From positions 1 through 39,937 of the forward strand of contig PAKT01000088.1 of the NCBI GenBank assembly GCA_002710725.1: a stretch of 39,937 bases of DNA, written 5' to 3'. The stretch is from Spongiibacteraceae bacterium (lineage in GTDB: Bacteria > Pseudomonadota > Gammaproteobacteria > Pseudomonadales > Spongiibacteraceae). The position numbers were made by a program, and so were the translations under genes. Position 1 is the first letter of the stretch. Each line of letters starts with the position of its first letter. Below the pieces are notes generated by a model that did not search any database, was not told where the DNA came from, and was given only the letters and a program-made list of their open reading frames with translations. This document shows, piece by piece, positions 1 through 7,507 of this stretch.

Positions 1-1
1 G

Positions 2-70
2 AGCCTGGGACTCAAAACACCCGAAGAAGTGCACAAAAAAGCCGCGTCCTATACGGAAGCGGCTCCTTGA
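2..70 (+). CDS. Transposase C-terminus (partial, IS3-like)
   Basis: This is the last 22 codons of a gene that starts before the window, too short for the ORF track. The residues SLGLKTPEEVHKKAA match the usual end of IS3-type transposases (pattern RPHxSLGxxTPxEV), followed by a short tail and TGA. The catalytic DDE residues would lie upstream, so integrity cannot be judged. The call rests on this short tail plus the IS-like terminus just downstream. Confidence 0.55.
   Translation, partial: SLGLKTPEEVHKKAASYTEAAP
34..65 (-). terminator. Hairpin with T-tract on the minus strand (IS end)
   Basis: AGCCGC (40-45) pairs with GCGGCT (59-64), with an inner TCC/GGA extension and a TATAC loop. On the minus strand the right arm is followed by six T (35-40, sharing one base with the stem). 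This fits an intrinsic terminator that would stop transcription entering the insertion sequence from the right. It overlaps the end of the transposase frame. Confidence 0.4.
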
Positions 71-167
71 AACCTGACAACCTATGTCAGGACGGGACAG
101 GCAGTTTTTATGGACAGTCACACGTTAACATGGCACTTTCGAACGTTCACAGTCTGACCGGACATCC

Positions 168-809
168 ATGAAAACCCGCGATCGTATTCTGCAAACCAGC
201 CTCGAACTGTTCAACCTTGAAGGCGAACCCAACGTCACGACGGTGGATATTGCCAACGAGCTGGATATCAGCCCCGGCAACCTCTACTACCACTTCAAGG
301 GCAAGGAGGACATCATTGGTGACCTCTACGACCGCTTTCACAACGAACTCAGCGATATTCTGAGCGCCCCCATCAGCCAGATACTGAAACCCGATGACGC
401 CTGGTTCTACCTCTACATCGTGTTCGAGGAAACCTACAAGCAACGCTATTTCTATCGCAACCTGAACGACATCCTGCAGCGCTACCCCGCCATTGAAAAA
501 CGCTTTCGCCGCCTGCTTGCGCAAAAAGTGACCGCCGCGCAGGCTGTTGCCCGCCCACTGATAGAGCGCGGCGTGCTGGCCCTGGACGAAGGCCAGTTGG
601 GGCGACTGAGTGAGGCCGTGGCCATGCAGGTGACTTTCTGGCTGACCTATGACCTGCTGCGCAACAACAAGGCCCCCGAGCAGCTGCAGATCCACCAGGG
701 CGTGTTGCAGGTAATGTCACTGATTGCTCCCCACCTTACCGAGAACTACCGCAGTTTCTACGACGACTGCTGCAAGCTGTTCGACTCATTGACCGCAGAT
801 TTAATCTGA
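168..809 (+). CDS. TetR/AcrR family transcriptional regulator
   Basis: The product is 213 aa, the usual TetR length. Residues 1-55 hold a clear TetR-type helix-turn-helix: a first helix RDRILQTSLELF, then TVDIANELDISPGNLYYHFKGKEDII (about 25-50), where NLYYHFKGKEDI is the family hallmark. The C-terminal two thirds would form the helical ligand-binding and dimerisation domain and give no hint of the ligand. The nearest gene is the divergently unrelated IS end on one side and tex, in the same direction, 126 bp downstream on the other. The ATG lacks a strong ribosome site. An 8-bp palindrome GAACGTTC (141-148) just upstream could be part of an autoregulatory operator. Confidence 0.9.
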   Translation: MKTRDRILQTSLELFNLEGEPNVTTVDIANELDISPGNLYYHFKGKEDIIGDLYDRFHNELSDILSAPISQILKPDDAWFYLYIVFEETYKQRYFYRNLNDILQRYPAIEKRFRRLLAQKVTAAQAVARPLIERGVLALDEGQLGRLSEAVAMQVTFWLTYDLLRNNKAPEQLQIHQGVLQVMSLIAPHLTENYRSFYDDCCKLFDSLTADLI

Positions 810-810
810 A

Positions 811-832
811 CTGTCCTCTCCCGCCGGGACAG
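811..832 (+). terminator. Weak hairpin after the TetR gene
   Basis: CTGTCC and GGACAG form a 6-bp stem two bases after the TetR stop codon. There is no T-tract on the plus strand, so at best this is a weak terminator or an mRNA 3' end structure. Confidence 0.3.
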
Positions 833-935
833 GTGGGTACTTGTCACACTCCCTTGCTGTCAAGTCTCGCGGCAGCGCGGCACTTTCTGCATAATGCGGC
901 GCTCCCTTAACGAATAAGACTCAGGTTGTACACGA

Positions 936-3239
936 ATGAAGCAAATTCTCCAGACCATTGCCCAGGAACTGAACACCGCATTGCGCAATGTCGAAGCGGC
1001 TGTTCAATTATTGGACGAGGGCGCTACCGTGCCGTTTATTGCCCGCTACCGGAAAGAAGTCACCGGCGGCCTGGACGACACGCAAATGCGCGATCTGGAG
1101 AGTCGGCTGGGTTATCTGCGGGAACTGGAAGAGCGCCGCGAGGCCATCCTCAGAAGCATCCGTGAACAGGACAAGCTCACCCCGGAGTTGGAGCAGAAAA
1201 TTATTGAGGCCGACACTAAAAGTCGACTGGAAGACCTCTATTTGCCCTACAAGCCCAAGCGTCGCACCAAGGGACAGATCGCCATCGAAGCCGGGCTGGA
1301 GCCTCTGGCTGACGCCCTGCTGGGCAACCCCGAGCTCGACCCGGAGACCGAGGCCACCGGCTACCTCAACCCCGAGCAGAAAATTGAAAGCAGCAAAGAC
1401 GCCCTCGACGGTGCCAAATACATTCTGATGGAGCGTTTTGCCGAAGACGCAGACCTGATCCAGAAGCTGCGCAACTTTGTCTGGGAAGAAGGCAGACTCA
1501 CCGCTGCAGTGATGGCCGGCAAGGAAAAGGAAGGCGAGAAGTTCAGCGACTACTTCGAGCACAGCGAAGCTCTGAAAACCACGCCCTCGCACCGGGCGCT
1601 GGCCATGTTTCGCGGCCGCAATGAGGGCGTACTCTCCCTCAACATCCAGCTCGGCGACGAAGCCAGTGCCAGCCCCTGCGAGGCCATGGTGGCTGACCAC
1701 TGGAACCTCAGTTTCTCCAACCGCCCTGCCGACAAATGGCTCAGCGAAGTGGTGCGCTGGACCTGGAAGATCAAACTGTATATCCATCTCGAGACTGATC
1801 TGCTGGGCCAGCTGCGCGAGCGCGCCGAGGCCGATGCCATCCAGGTGTTCTCCTCCAACCTGAAAGATCTGCTGCTGTCGGCGCCGGCAGGCCCGCGCGC
1901 CACCATCGGATTGGACCCGGGCTTGCGCACCGGTGTCAAAATGGCGGTGATCGATGCCACCGGCAAGGTGCTGGACCACGGCGCCATCTTCCCTACCCCA
2001 CCGCAAAACAAACTGGCAGAAGCCGGCGCGGTACTGCTGAAGATGATCAAAACCTACAATATCGAACTGATCGCCATCGGCAACGGCACCGCCAGCCGGG
2101 AAACCGACAAATTTGTCGGCGATCTGCTGGCAGCACACCCCGAGCTGAACACGACCAAAGTGATGGTCAATGAATCCGGTGCGTCCATCTATTCCGCCTC
2201 CGAGTATGCCGCCAAGGAATTCCCGGATCTCGACGTCACCATTCGCGGCGCGGTTTCCATTGCCCGACGCCTGCAGGACCCGCTGGCCGAACTGGTGAAG
2301 ATCGAGCCCAAGTCCATCGGCGTCGGCCAGTACCAGCACGATGTATCCCAGACCGCCCTGTCGCGTTCACTGGATGCGGTAGTCGAGGACTGCGTAAACG
2401 CGGTCGGCGTTGATGTGAATACCGCCTCGCCGGCGCTGCTGACCCGCGTCTCCGGTTTGAATGCCAGCATCGCCGCCAATCTGGTCCAGTACCGGGATGA
2501 AAATGGCATGTTCAAAGATCGCGAATCTCTGAAGAAAGTCCCCCGCCTGGGCGATAAGACCTTTGAACAGGCGGCGGGCTTTCTGCGCGTCATGAACGGC
2601 GACAACCCGCTGGACAGTTCAGCGGTTCACCCGGAATCCTACAGCGTGGTGGATAAAATCGTGCAGCAGTGCGGCCGCCAGGTAGGTTCACTGATTGGTG
2701 ACAGCACCTTTCTGCGCGGTCTCAAACCCGAGCAGTATGTGGATGACAAATTCGGCCTGCCGACTATTCGCGACATTATCATCGAACTGGACAAACCCGG
2801 TCGCGACCCTCGTCCGGAATTCAAAACCGCCAGTTTCAAGGACGGCATCGAGAAAGTCAGTGACCTGCAGCCGGACATGATCCTGGAAGGCTGTGTAACC
2901 AACGTCACTAATTTTGGCGCCTTCGTGGATATCGGTGTGCATCAGGACGGCTTGGTGCACATATCCGCCCTGTCACACCAGTTTGTCAAAGACCCGCGCG
3001 AGGTGGTGAAGGCCGGTGATATCGTGAAAGTGAAGGTGCTCGATGTCGATATCCAGCGCAAGCGCATTGCCCTGAGCATGCGCCTCGACGACAAGGCAAC
3101 GCCCCAAGACAAGGCCTCTCGCGACAACAATAGGCGCAGTGGCGGCGGCAAGGCCAAGCAACCCCGCCAACAGGAATCTGAAAATAATAATGCGCTGGCT
3201 GCGGCCTTTGCCAAGGCAAAACAGGGCGGGCGTCTCTGA
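936..3239 (+). CDS. tex: Transcription accessory protein Tex
   Basis: The 767 aa product has the full length and domain order of Tex (Spt6-like), a nucleic-acid-binding protein tied to transcription and RNA handling. The N-terminal helical region (1-190) begins with the usual family sequence and carries [18 protein letters not shown] YqgF/RNase H-like fold starts near residue 323 ([17 protein letters not shown]). Helix-hairpin-helix motifs follow near 485-525 ([15 protein letters not shown]). An S1 RNA-binding domain spans about 645-720 ([26 protein letters not shown]). The last 45 residues are a basic, Asn/Gln-rich tail. It faces the PA2778-like gene tail to tail with a 24 bp gap. The 443 aa antisense ORF across it is a shadow. 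Confidence 0.97.
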   Translation: MKQILQTIAQELNTALRNVEAAVQLLDEGATVPFIARYRKEVTGGLDDTQMRDLESRLGYLRELEERREAILRSIREQDKLTPELEQKIIEADTKSRLEDLYLPYKPKRRTKGQIAIEAGLEPLADALLGNPELDPETEATGYLNPEQKIESSKDALDGAKYILMERFAEDADLIQKLRNFVWEEGRLTAAVMAGKEKEGEKFSDYFEHSEALKTTPSHRALAMFRGRNEGVLSLNIQLGDEASASPCEAMVADHWNLSFSNRPADKWLSEVVRWTWKIKLYIHLETDLLGQLRERAEADAIQVFSSNLKDLLLSAPAGPRATIGLDPGLRTGVKMAVIDATGKVLDHGAIFPTPPQNKLAEAGAVLLKMIKTYNIELIAIGNGTASRETDKFVGDLLAAHPELNTTKVMVNESGASIYSASEYAAKEFPDLDVTIRGAVSIARRLQDPLAELVKIEPKSIGVGQYQHDVSQTALSRSLDAVVEDCVNAVGVDVNTASPALLTRVSGLNASIAANLVQYRDENGMFKDRESLKKVPRLGDKTFEQAAGFLRVMNGDNPLDSSAVHPESYSVVDKIVQQCGRQVGSLIGDSTFLRGLKPEQYVDDKFGLPTIRDIIIELDKPGRDPRPEFKTASFKDGIEKVSDLQPDMILEGCVTNVTNFGAFVDIGVHQDGLVHISALSHQFVKDPREVVKAGDIVKVKVLDVDIQRKRIALSMRLDDKATPQDKASRDNNRRSGGGKAKQPRQQESENNNALAAAFAKAKQGGRL

Positions 3240-3263
3240 CGCCCTTGTGACCTGGCCGGCGGG

Positions 3264-4253
3264 TCAGTAGACCGGCAACCAGGACGCGCAGTTGCCGGGC
3301 TCGCTGACTGCCGTCGCTGCAGACAGTTCCTTTTCGCTGTTTTCCAGGCGGCTATCGAAAGGCGCCAGTGTGCGGGCCCGTTTTATTGCCTGCTGGGCCG
3401 TAAGCTGACACCCTGCCTCTGCCAGCGCAAAGGCAAAATTATTCCAGGCCAGTGCATTTCCCGGCTGCAATTGCAGGCTGCGTTGAAAATACGCCAGTGC
3501 ACCGTCGCGTTTTTTGTCCTGTAAATAATTGGCCATCATAAACTGGGCTGTGGCCGAGCGCGGCCAGTGCTCAGTGGCCTCTGACAGGGCATTTTCATAC
3601 TGCCGGTCTGACAGCGTGGCGGTCTCGCGCATTTTCTCGAGTTCTGACAGATACGTCAGCGCGCTTGCCGCTGCCGGATACTCTCCCAGCGGTACCGGCA
3701 CCAGCCCCCAGTAATCGCTGCGGTGCCAGGTTTTCATAAAGGTGCGGGCAGGTATCGCATAGTAAGCCTGCTTGCCGGAATGCAGCAGCAGGGTTGCCCC
3801 CGCATTTTCATAGCCAACCACAAGCGCGTAGTGCCATTGCGGCCACCAGTTGAAGGACAGATTCTGCAAAACCAGCACCGGGTTGCCTGCGTCCAGCTCG
3901 GCAACCACCGCGTCCAAGGTGGGCAGCGCTGGATAAGGCAATAAACCCTGACGGCGAACAGCGGCTGTCATTTCCAGCGTCAACGAACCTTCCCGCCCGG
4001 GCAGGTAAACCTGCCGAACCAGCTCATCGATAGCAACGTCCTGACCACGAAACTGCAACGCAGACGTGAGCGCCGCCGGACCGCAATGGGCCACCTCCTG
4101 TTCCACAAAGGGCACATCGAGCCTGACACTGTCACGCTCGGGTGGCGTGCTGGGCTTGACCGTTGCACAGGCGGATAAGACCAGCGCCATAGACACAACC
4201 AGCAGACGAAAAAAAACTCGCCTCAAAGAGGCGAGTTTATGAAGCAGAGCCAT
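3264..4253 (-). CDS. PA2778-family cysteine peptidase-like lipoprotein with TPRs
   Basis: I place the start at the ATG at 4253, not the ORF-track start at 4313, which overlaps the upstream gene by 44 bp. From 4253 the 329 aa product begins with a lipoprotein signal (two Arg-rich turns, hydrophobic stretch, lipobox LSAC). A peptidase C39-like domain follows, with the cysteine in AHCGPAALTSALQF and the histidine in WHYALVVGYE. The C-terminal third holds TPR-like helices (AQFMMANYLQDKKRDGALAYFQRSLQLQPGNALAWNN). The gene lies directly behind a PA2779-type gene, as in Pseudomonas. The substrate is unknown. Unusually, the codons just after the start contain a complete intrinsic-terminator structure (listed separately). 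Confidence 0.85.
   Translation of the reverse strand: MALLHKLASLRRVFFRLLVVSMALVLSACATVKPSTPPERDSVRLDVPFVEQEVAHCGPAALTSALQFRGQDVAIDELVRQVYLPGREGSLTLEMTAAVRRQGLLPYPALPTLDAVVAELDAGNPVLVLQNLSFNWWPQWHYALVVGYENAGATLLLHSGKQAYYAIPARTFMKTWHRSDYWGLVPVPLGEYPAAASALTYLSELEKMRETATLSDRQYENALSEATEHWPRSATAQFMMANYLQDKKRDGALAYFQRSLQLQPGNALAWNNFAFALAEAGCQLTAQQAIKRARTLAPFDSRLENSEKELSAATAVSEPGNCASWLPVY
4209..4238 (-). terminator. Canonical intrinsic terminator inside the PA2778-like start
   Basis: AAACTCGCCTC (4214-4224) and GAGGCGAGTTT (4228-4238) form a perfect 11-bp stem with a 3-nt loop. On the minus strand it is followed by a run of eight T (4216-4209, part of it within the stem). It lies 31 nt downstream of the PA2779-like stop and begins 14 nt after the start codon of the next gene. 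It could end most transcripts after PA2779 and leave the downstream gene dependent on read-through or on ribosomes melting the hairpin. Confidence 0.8.
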
Positions 4254-4269
4254 AATCAACTCAGGCGGA

Positions 4270-4668
4270 TCAGTTAACCGGACGGATAAAGGGGAAGATA
4301 TCCGTCGCGCCAATCACATCGGTAATGACAAACACAATAAAGATCGTCAGAACCACACCGACCAGACCGGCACCGGCGGGCGCATCCTGCAGGTTGGCAT
4401 TCAGCTGCGCTAGCTCAGCGGCGGTCATCGCATTGATGCGTGCATCAACGTCAGTTGGCGAAACGCCCATATCCACCAGCTGCTGCTTCACATCGTCGCG
4501 ATCAAGAAAGGCTTTGACCGATTGCTTGTTCTCAAACTGGTGCTGCTCAACCAACATGTCAGAGGACGAAATAACCCCTGCGTTGGCGGATGACAGCAGC
4601 AGACCGCTCCACATGACCAAGGCTGACAGAATCAGGGACAGGGTCTTTCCGGTTTTTGTGCGATGCAT
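4270..4668 (-). CDS. PA2779-family small membrane/exported protein
   Basis: The 132 aa product has an N-terminal signal sequence (basic start, then LSLILSALVMWSGLLLSSANA). A soluble helical middle part contains VKAFLDRDDVKQQLVDMGVSPTDVDARI and AAELAQLNANL. One hydrophobic segment sits near the C-terminus (GLVGVVLTIFIVFVITDVIG), ending FIRPVN. This matches the PA2779 family, which is found beside PA2778-type cysteine peptidases; its biochemical role is unknown. The ATG has a good ribosome site (CTGGAGA, 7 nt upstream). The promoter probably lies in 4669-4785, which contains several palindromes. Confidence 0.85.
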   Translation of the reverse strand: MHRTKTGKTLSLILSALVMWSGLLLSSANAGVISSSDMLVEQHQFENKQSVKAFLDRDDVKQQLVDMGVSPTDVDARINAMTAAELAQLNANLQDAPAGAGLVGVVLTIFIVFVITDVIGATDIFPFIRPVN

Positions 4669-4745
4669 AAACTATCTCCAGTTGTTAGCTAAAAACTCAG
4701 CTCGATAGAAGCGCATTCTACTCCTGTTACCAAGGCGAGTTTAGC

Positions 4746-4793
4746 GCTTGTAAATATTCACGTGAATTAAAGCCGTCGAACTCGCTTACAAGC
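4746..4793. promoter_or_regulatory. Nested palindromes upstream of the PA2779-like gene
   Basis: GCTTGTAA (4746-4753) and TTACAAGC (4786-4793) form a perfect 8-bp inverted repeat. Between them lies the 12-bp perfect palindrome ATTCACGTGAAT (4756-4767). The right arm overlaps the cobS stop codon. The region is the only space available for the promoter of the PA2779/PA2778 pair, so an operator function is plausible but not shown. Confidence 0.35.
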
Positions 4794-5553
4794 TGACGGC
4801 CAGTATGCAGCTATAGACCAGCACTTCACTGATTTGTTGCGCCGCGCCCAGGGCATCGCCGGTAAAACCACCCAGTCGCTGTCGCAATTGTGCGGAAAAT
4901 CCCACTATGAATAGCGCAAGGATCACAATCAGCGCCAGGATCACGGCAATCTCCAGAAACAATAACAGCGGCAACAAAGGGGCTGCGCCGAGTAACAGCG
5001 CTGGTGGGTCAATGGATTCGGCCAGAGGCTTACTTTTACCTTCCGCTTTCGCATAGGGTGTATTCAGCATCAGACTGATCGCTGTCCAGCGGCTGAGGCC
5101 CGCGGTCAGAACAATAGCGATTAGCACAAGTTGCGAATCCAGTGAGGCGATCAGTGCGATCCGAAGCGCCAGCGCAAAAAACAAACCGGACACCCCGAAG
5201 GTGCCAAGGCGCGAGTCGGTCATGATTTTTAGGCGACTGGCACGATCCTGACCGCCAAAACTGTCGCAGTAGTCGGCAAAACCGTCTTCGTGAAAGGCGC
5301 CGGTCAACAAAATAACCGACATGACACTGAAGAGTGCTGCCAGCCAGACGTTGGAAAACAGACTAAGCGCCAGACTGTAGGCCAGCGCCTGCAACAATCC
5401 AAGCACCAGACCCACCCAGGGGAAAAAGCGCGCGGACCGATTCAATGCTTCCGGCGAGTACTGGATTTTCCCCAGCGCGGGCAACCGCGTCAGAAAAGTC
5501 CAGGCAAGCCAGAGTTCATTGAGCGCTGCTGACAGAGGTGTGCGTTCAGACAT
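4786..5553 (-). CDS. cobS: Adenosylcobinamide-GDP ribazoletransferase (cobalamin synthase)
   Basis: CobS joins adenosylcobinamide-GDP and alpha-ribazole in the membrane at the end of vitamin B12 assembly. The 255 aa product (start ATG at 5553; the ORF-track start at 5562 is a TTG) has the family's opening WLAWTFLTRLP. The metal-binding stretch GAFHEDGFADYCDSFGG is present, as is RLKIMTDSRLGTFGVSGL, followed by repeated membrane segments. Length and motif order are normal. The other cob genes are not in the window and no cobalamin riboswitch is visible upstream. Its partner genes must therefore be elsewhere, or the cell salvages precursors. Confidence 0.95.
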   Translation of the reverse strand: MSERTPLSAALNELWLAWTFLTRLPALGKIQYSPEALNRSARFFPWVGLVLGLLQALAYSLALSLFSNVWLAALFSVMSVILLTGAFHEDGFADYCDSFGGQDRASRLKIMTDSRLGTFGVSGLFFALALRIALIASLDSQLVLIAIVLTAGLSRWTAISLMLNTPYAKAEGKSKPLAESIDPPALLLGAAPLLPLLLFLEIAVILALIVILALFIVGFSAQLRQRLGGFTGDALGAAQQISEVLVYSCILAVSL

Positions 5554-5605
5554 AGGGAGCAAGCCGGCAAAAGCGCAAGCTTAGCCGCTCCCCCCTGTGA
5601 GCGAA

Positions 5606-5630
5606 AGGGCCCCGCTGACGGAGCCCTGTT
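5606..5630 (-). terminator. Probable terminator after hsp20
   Basis: AGGGC (5606-5610) and GCCCT (5623-5627) form a GC-rich stem with inner C/G pairs. On the minus strand the hairpin is followed by TTTCGC, so the T-tract is short. It lies between the hsp20 stop and cobS and probably separates the two. Confidence 0.45.
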
Positions 5631-5642
5631 CAGTTCAGCCGA

Positions 5643-6056
5643 TCAATGGACATTGATGGCGATGCGGCGAGGCTCAGCATCTTTTGACTTCGGCAGATGG
5701 ATCGCCAGAACGCCATTGTTGTACTTGGCCTCTATGCTATCCACATCGGCAATTTTCGGCAGGGTAAACCGTCGCACGAAATCGCCGCGCCAGCGCTCAT
5801 TGCTGAGACTGGTGCGCTCGCCGTCGTCCCAATCGCGCTTGCCTTTCACCGTCAGCTGCTGGGCGTGCGTGGTGATTTCCACATCATCGGGATTCACCCC
5901 CGGCAGATCGACAGTAATGAAATAACCGCCTTCGTCCTCGGCCAGATCCACAGCCGGACTCCAGCTCTGCTGCTCTGCACCGGCATTGACGAAGCGGTTG
6001 AAATCCCGGCGGAAGTCATCCAGCCAGGCATAGGGTGTGTAAGTAAACGCAGACAT
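5643..6056 (-). CDS. Small heat-shock protein, Hsp20/alpha-crystallin family
   Basis: This is a 137 aa ATP-independent chaperone that holds unfolding proteins. The alpha-crystallin domain covers about residues 40-130, with the typical segments WSPAVDLAEDEGGYFITVDLPGVNPDDVEI, LTVKGKRD and NNGVLAIHLPKSKDAEPRRIAI. The short N-terminal arm contains FNRFVNAG. The start ATG has a strong ribosome site (GGAGGTGA). A near-perfect sigma-32 promoter lies 48-75 bp upstream, so the gene is expected to be heat induced. It is probably a single-gene transcript. Confidence 0.95.
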   Translation of the reverse strand: MSAFTYTPYAWLDDFRRDFNRFVNAGAEQQSWSPAVDLAEDEGGYFITVDLPGVNPDDVEITTHAQQLTVKGKRDWDDGERTSLSNERWRGDFVRRFTLPKIADVDSIEAKYNNGVLAIHLPKSKDAEPRRIAINVH

Positions 6057-6077
6057 GATTCACCTCCAAATACTTAC

Positions 6078-6094
6078 CAGGCGTAATGTGCCTG
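6078..6094 (-). promoter_or_regulatory. Leader hairpin in the hsp20 5' UTR
   Basis: CAGGC (6078-6082) and GCCTG (6090-6094) flank a 7-nt loop between the sigma-32 promoter and the ribosome site. It does not itself mask the GGAGG, so I do not call it an RNA thermometer. Confidence 0.25.
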
Positions 6095-6103
6095 TTATTT
6101 CGA

Positions 6104-6131
6104 AAATGGGGATAAGTAATGATTTTTCAAG
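6104..6131 (-). promoter_or_regulatory. Sigma-32 heat-shock promoter of hsp20
   Basis: On the minus strand the sequence is CTTGAAA, then 13 nt, then CCCCATTT. This matches the RpoH consensus (CTTGAAA, about 11-16 nt, CCCCATnT) at essentially every position. It is correctly oriented and spaced upstream of the hsp20 gene. Confidence 0.88.
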
Positions 6132-6139
6132 AGGGGCCT

Positions 6140-6168
6140 TTCAAGTACTGGCGCGCAAGGGGTAGACT
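6140..6168 (+). promoter_or_regulatory. Candidate promoter of the peroxiredoxin gene
   Basis: TTCAAG (6140-6145) and TAGACT (6163-6168) are separated by 17 nt, 29 nt before the ATG. Both hexamers are imperfect matches to the sigma-70 consensus, so the call is tentative. Confidence 0.35.
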
Positions 6169-6197
6169 TAGTCCCTCACTGACAGAAGGAGCCTCCA

Positions 6198-6677
6198 ATG
6201 ACGATTAAAACAGGCGATAAAATCCCCTCCGTAACACTGAAAACCATGGGCGGCGAAGGCCCTCAGGACATCACTACCGACAGTATTTTCTCCGGCAAAA
6301 AAGTGGTTCTGTTTGCCGTGCCCGGTGCCTTTACCCCCGGCTGCTCCATGACTCATCTGCCCGGCTTTGTGGTCAATGCGGAAAAAATCAAGGCCAAGGG
6401 CGTCGACACCATCGCCTGCCTGTCTGTTAACGACGCCTTTGTTATGGGCGCCTGGGGCAAGGATCAGAATGCCGATGAAATCCTGATGCTGGCGGACGGC
6501 AATGCCGAGTTCACCAAGGCCTGCGGCCTGGAAATGGATGGTTCAGGTTTTGGCATGGGCGTACGCTGCAAGCGCATGGCAATGATTGTCGACGATGGTG
6601 TGGTCAGCCACTTTGCCATCGAACCGCCCGGTGGCATTGTCGAAACCTCTGCCGAAAAGATCCTCGAACTTCTGTAA
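6198..6677 (+). CDS. Peroxiredoxin, Prx5 type
   Basis: This is a thiol peroxidase that reduces hydrogen peroxide and organic hydroperoxides. The 159 aa product has the Prx5 signature VPGAFTPGCSMTHLPGF with the peroxidatic cysteine at about residue 49. VNDAFVMGAWGKD follows, and the C-terminal part carries the conserved arginine near RCKRMAMIVDDGVV. Length is normal for the family. The ribosome site AGAAGGAG lies 7 nt before the ATG. The gene is divergent from hsp20, so the two stress genes share a 141 bp intergenic region, and murI follows 20 bp downstream. Confidence 0.93.
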   Translation: MTIKTGDKIPSVTLKTMGGEGPQDITTDSIFSGKKVVLFAVPGAFTPGCSMTHLPGFVVNAEKIKAKGVDTIACLSVNDAFVMGAWGKDQNADEILMLADGNAEFTKACGLEMDGSGFGMGVRCKRMAMIVDDGVVSHFAIEPPGGIVETSAEKILELL

Positions 6678-6697
6678 TCACTCGCCCGGACAAGACC

Positions 6698-7507
6698 ATG
6701 AGCGCAGCACCAACCGTTCTGGTGTTTGATTCGGGCGTCGGCTCTCTCAGTATCGGCGGCGAAATCCATCGCCGCCTCCCCCAGCTCAATCTGATCTACG
6801 CCATGGACAGCGGCGGCTTTCCTTATGGTGAATGGGAAGAAGCGGCACTGAGCGCGCATATTTGCGCGACGATTACCTTACTGGTAGAACAAACCCGCCC
6901 CGACCTGCTGGTGGTTGCCTGCAACTCGGCGAGCACTACCGTACTACCCGCCTTGCGTTCCCAGCTGACCCTGCCCGTGGTGGGTGTTGTGCCGGCCATT
7001 AAACCCGCGGCCTCGCTCAGCCGCAGTCGCGTGATCGGCCTGCTTGCCACCCCCGGCACCGTGCGCCGGCAGTACACCGCACAGCTGATCAACGACTTTG
7101 CCTCAGACTGTTGTGTGATATCGGTGGGCAGCAGTGCGCTGGCGCCGGCCATCGAGCGTCAGTTCTGGGAGGGCACAGATCACCCGGAGCTTTACCAGAC
7201 ACTGGCGGCAGAATTCGCAGGCCACCCCCGCGCCCCTGACATGGATACCCTGGTGCTGGCCTGCACCCATTTCCCGCTGGTCGCAGCGCAGTTGCGTGAG
7301 TATTTTCCTGGGGTAAGCCTAGTGGACTCCGGCGAAGCAATTGCCCGCCGGGTAGAGTCTCTGCTCGGCTCAGCCCTGCCGACGGTAGGCCAGCCTGGTG
7401 AACAGCGCGTTATCGTGCTGGGAGAAAGGAGGGTCAGTGCGCACTTTCTGGAAAAACTTTCCGCGCAGGGAATATCCCAGAGGCCAACGCTGGTCGCTGC
7501 GGATTAG
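6698..7507 (+). CDS. murI: Glutamate racemase
   Basis: MurI converts L-glutamate to D-glutamate for peptidoglycan. The 269 aa product starts with the family signature VLVFDSGVGSLSIGGEI (Asp11, Ser12) and has both catalytic cysteines, in VVACNSAST (about residue 75) and LACTHFPL (about 189). Length is typical. It follows the peroxiredoxin gene closely and may be co-transcribed. Its stop codon overlaps that of the opposing small gene by 4 nt (TTAG). No second racemase is seen in the window. Confidence 0.95.
   Translation: MSAAPTVLVFDSGVGSLSIGGEIHRRLPQLNLIYAMDSGGFPYGEWEEAALSAHICATITLLVEQTRPDLLVVACNSASTTVLPALRSQLTLPVVGVVPAIKPAASLSRSRVIGLLATPGTVRRQYTAQLINDFASDCCVISVGSSALAPAIERQFWEGTDHPELYQTLAAEFAGHPRAPDMDTLVLACTHFPLVAAQLREYFPGVSLVDSGEAIARRVESLLGSALPTVGQPGEQRVIVLGERRVSAHFLEKLSAQGISQRPTLVAAD

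Larger units (their letters stand above)
1..99 (+). mobile_element. Right end of an IS3-like insertion sequence
   Basis: The open frame at the left edge ends in a tail typical of IS3/rve-type transposases, and shortly after its stop comes a terminus-like sequence ending in GGGACA. Read inward from position 99 this is TGTCCCGTCCTGACATAGG, which begins with TG as IS3-family inverted repeats do. A perfect 7-bp inverted repeat (CCTGACA/TGTCAGG, 73-91) lies inside the terminus. The left end of the element is outside the window, so the target duplication cannot be tested. The boundary at 99 is inferred from the CA-3' rule. Confidence 0.6.

Noticed and set aside
1008-2339. 443 aa ORF on the minus strand
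   Set aside because: It lies fully antisense to tex, whose protein is unmistakable; the composition (many His, Gln, Gly) is that of a shadow frame.
4254-4313. Longer start of the PA2778-like gene
   Set aside because: It would place 20 residues before the lipoprotein signal and overlap the PA2779-like gene by 44 bp; the ATG at 4253 gives a normal signal peptide.
5554-5642. Cobalamin riboswitch before cobS
   Set aside because: The stretch is under 100 bp, lacks the B12-box (GCCACTG) and is largely taken by the hsp20 terminator.
6078-6094. RNA thermometer before hsp20
   Set aside because: The hairpin does not pair with the GGAGG ribosome site and no ROSE or fourU pattern is visible; the sigma-32 promoter already explains heat control.
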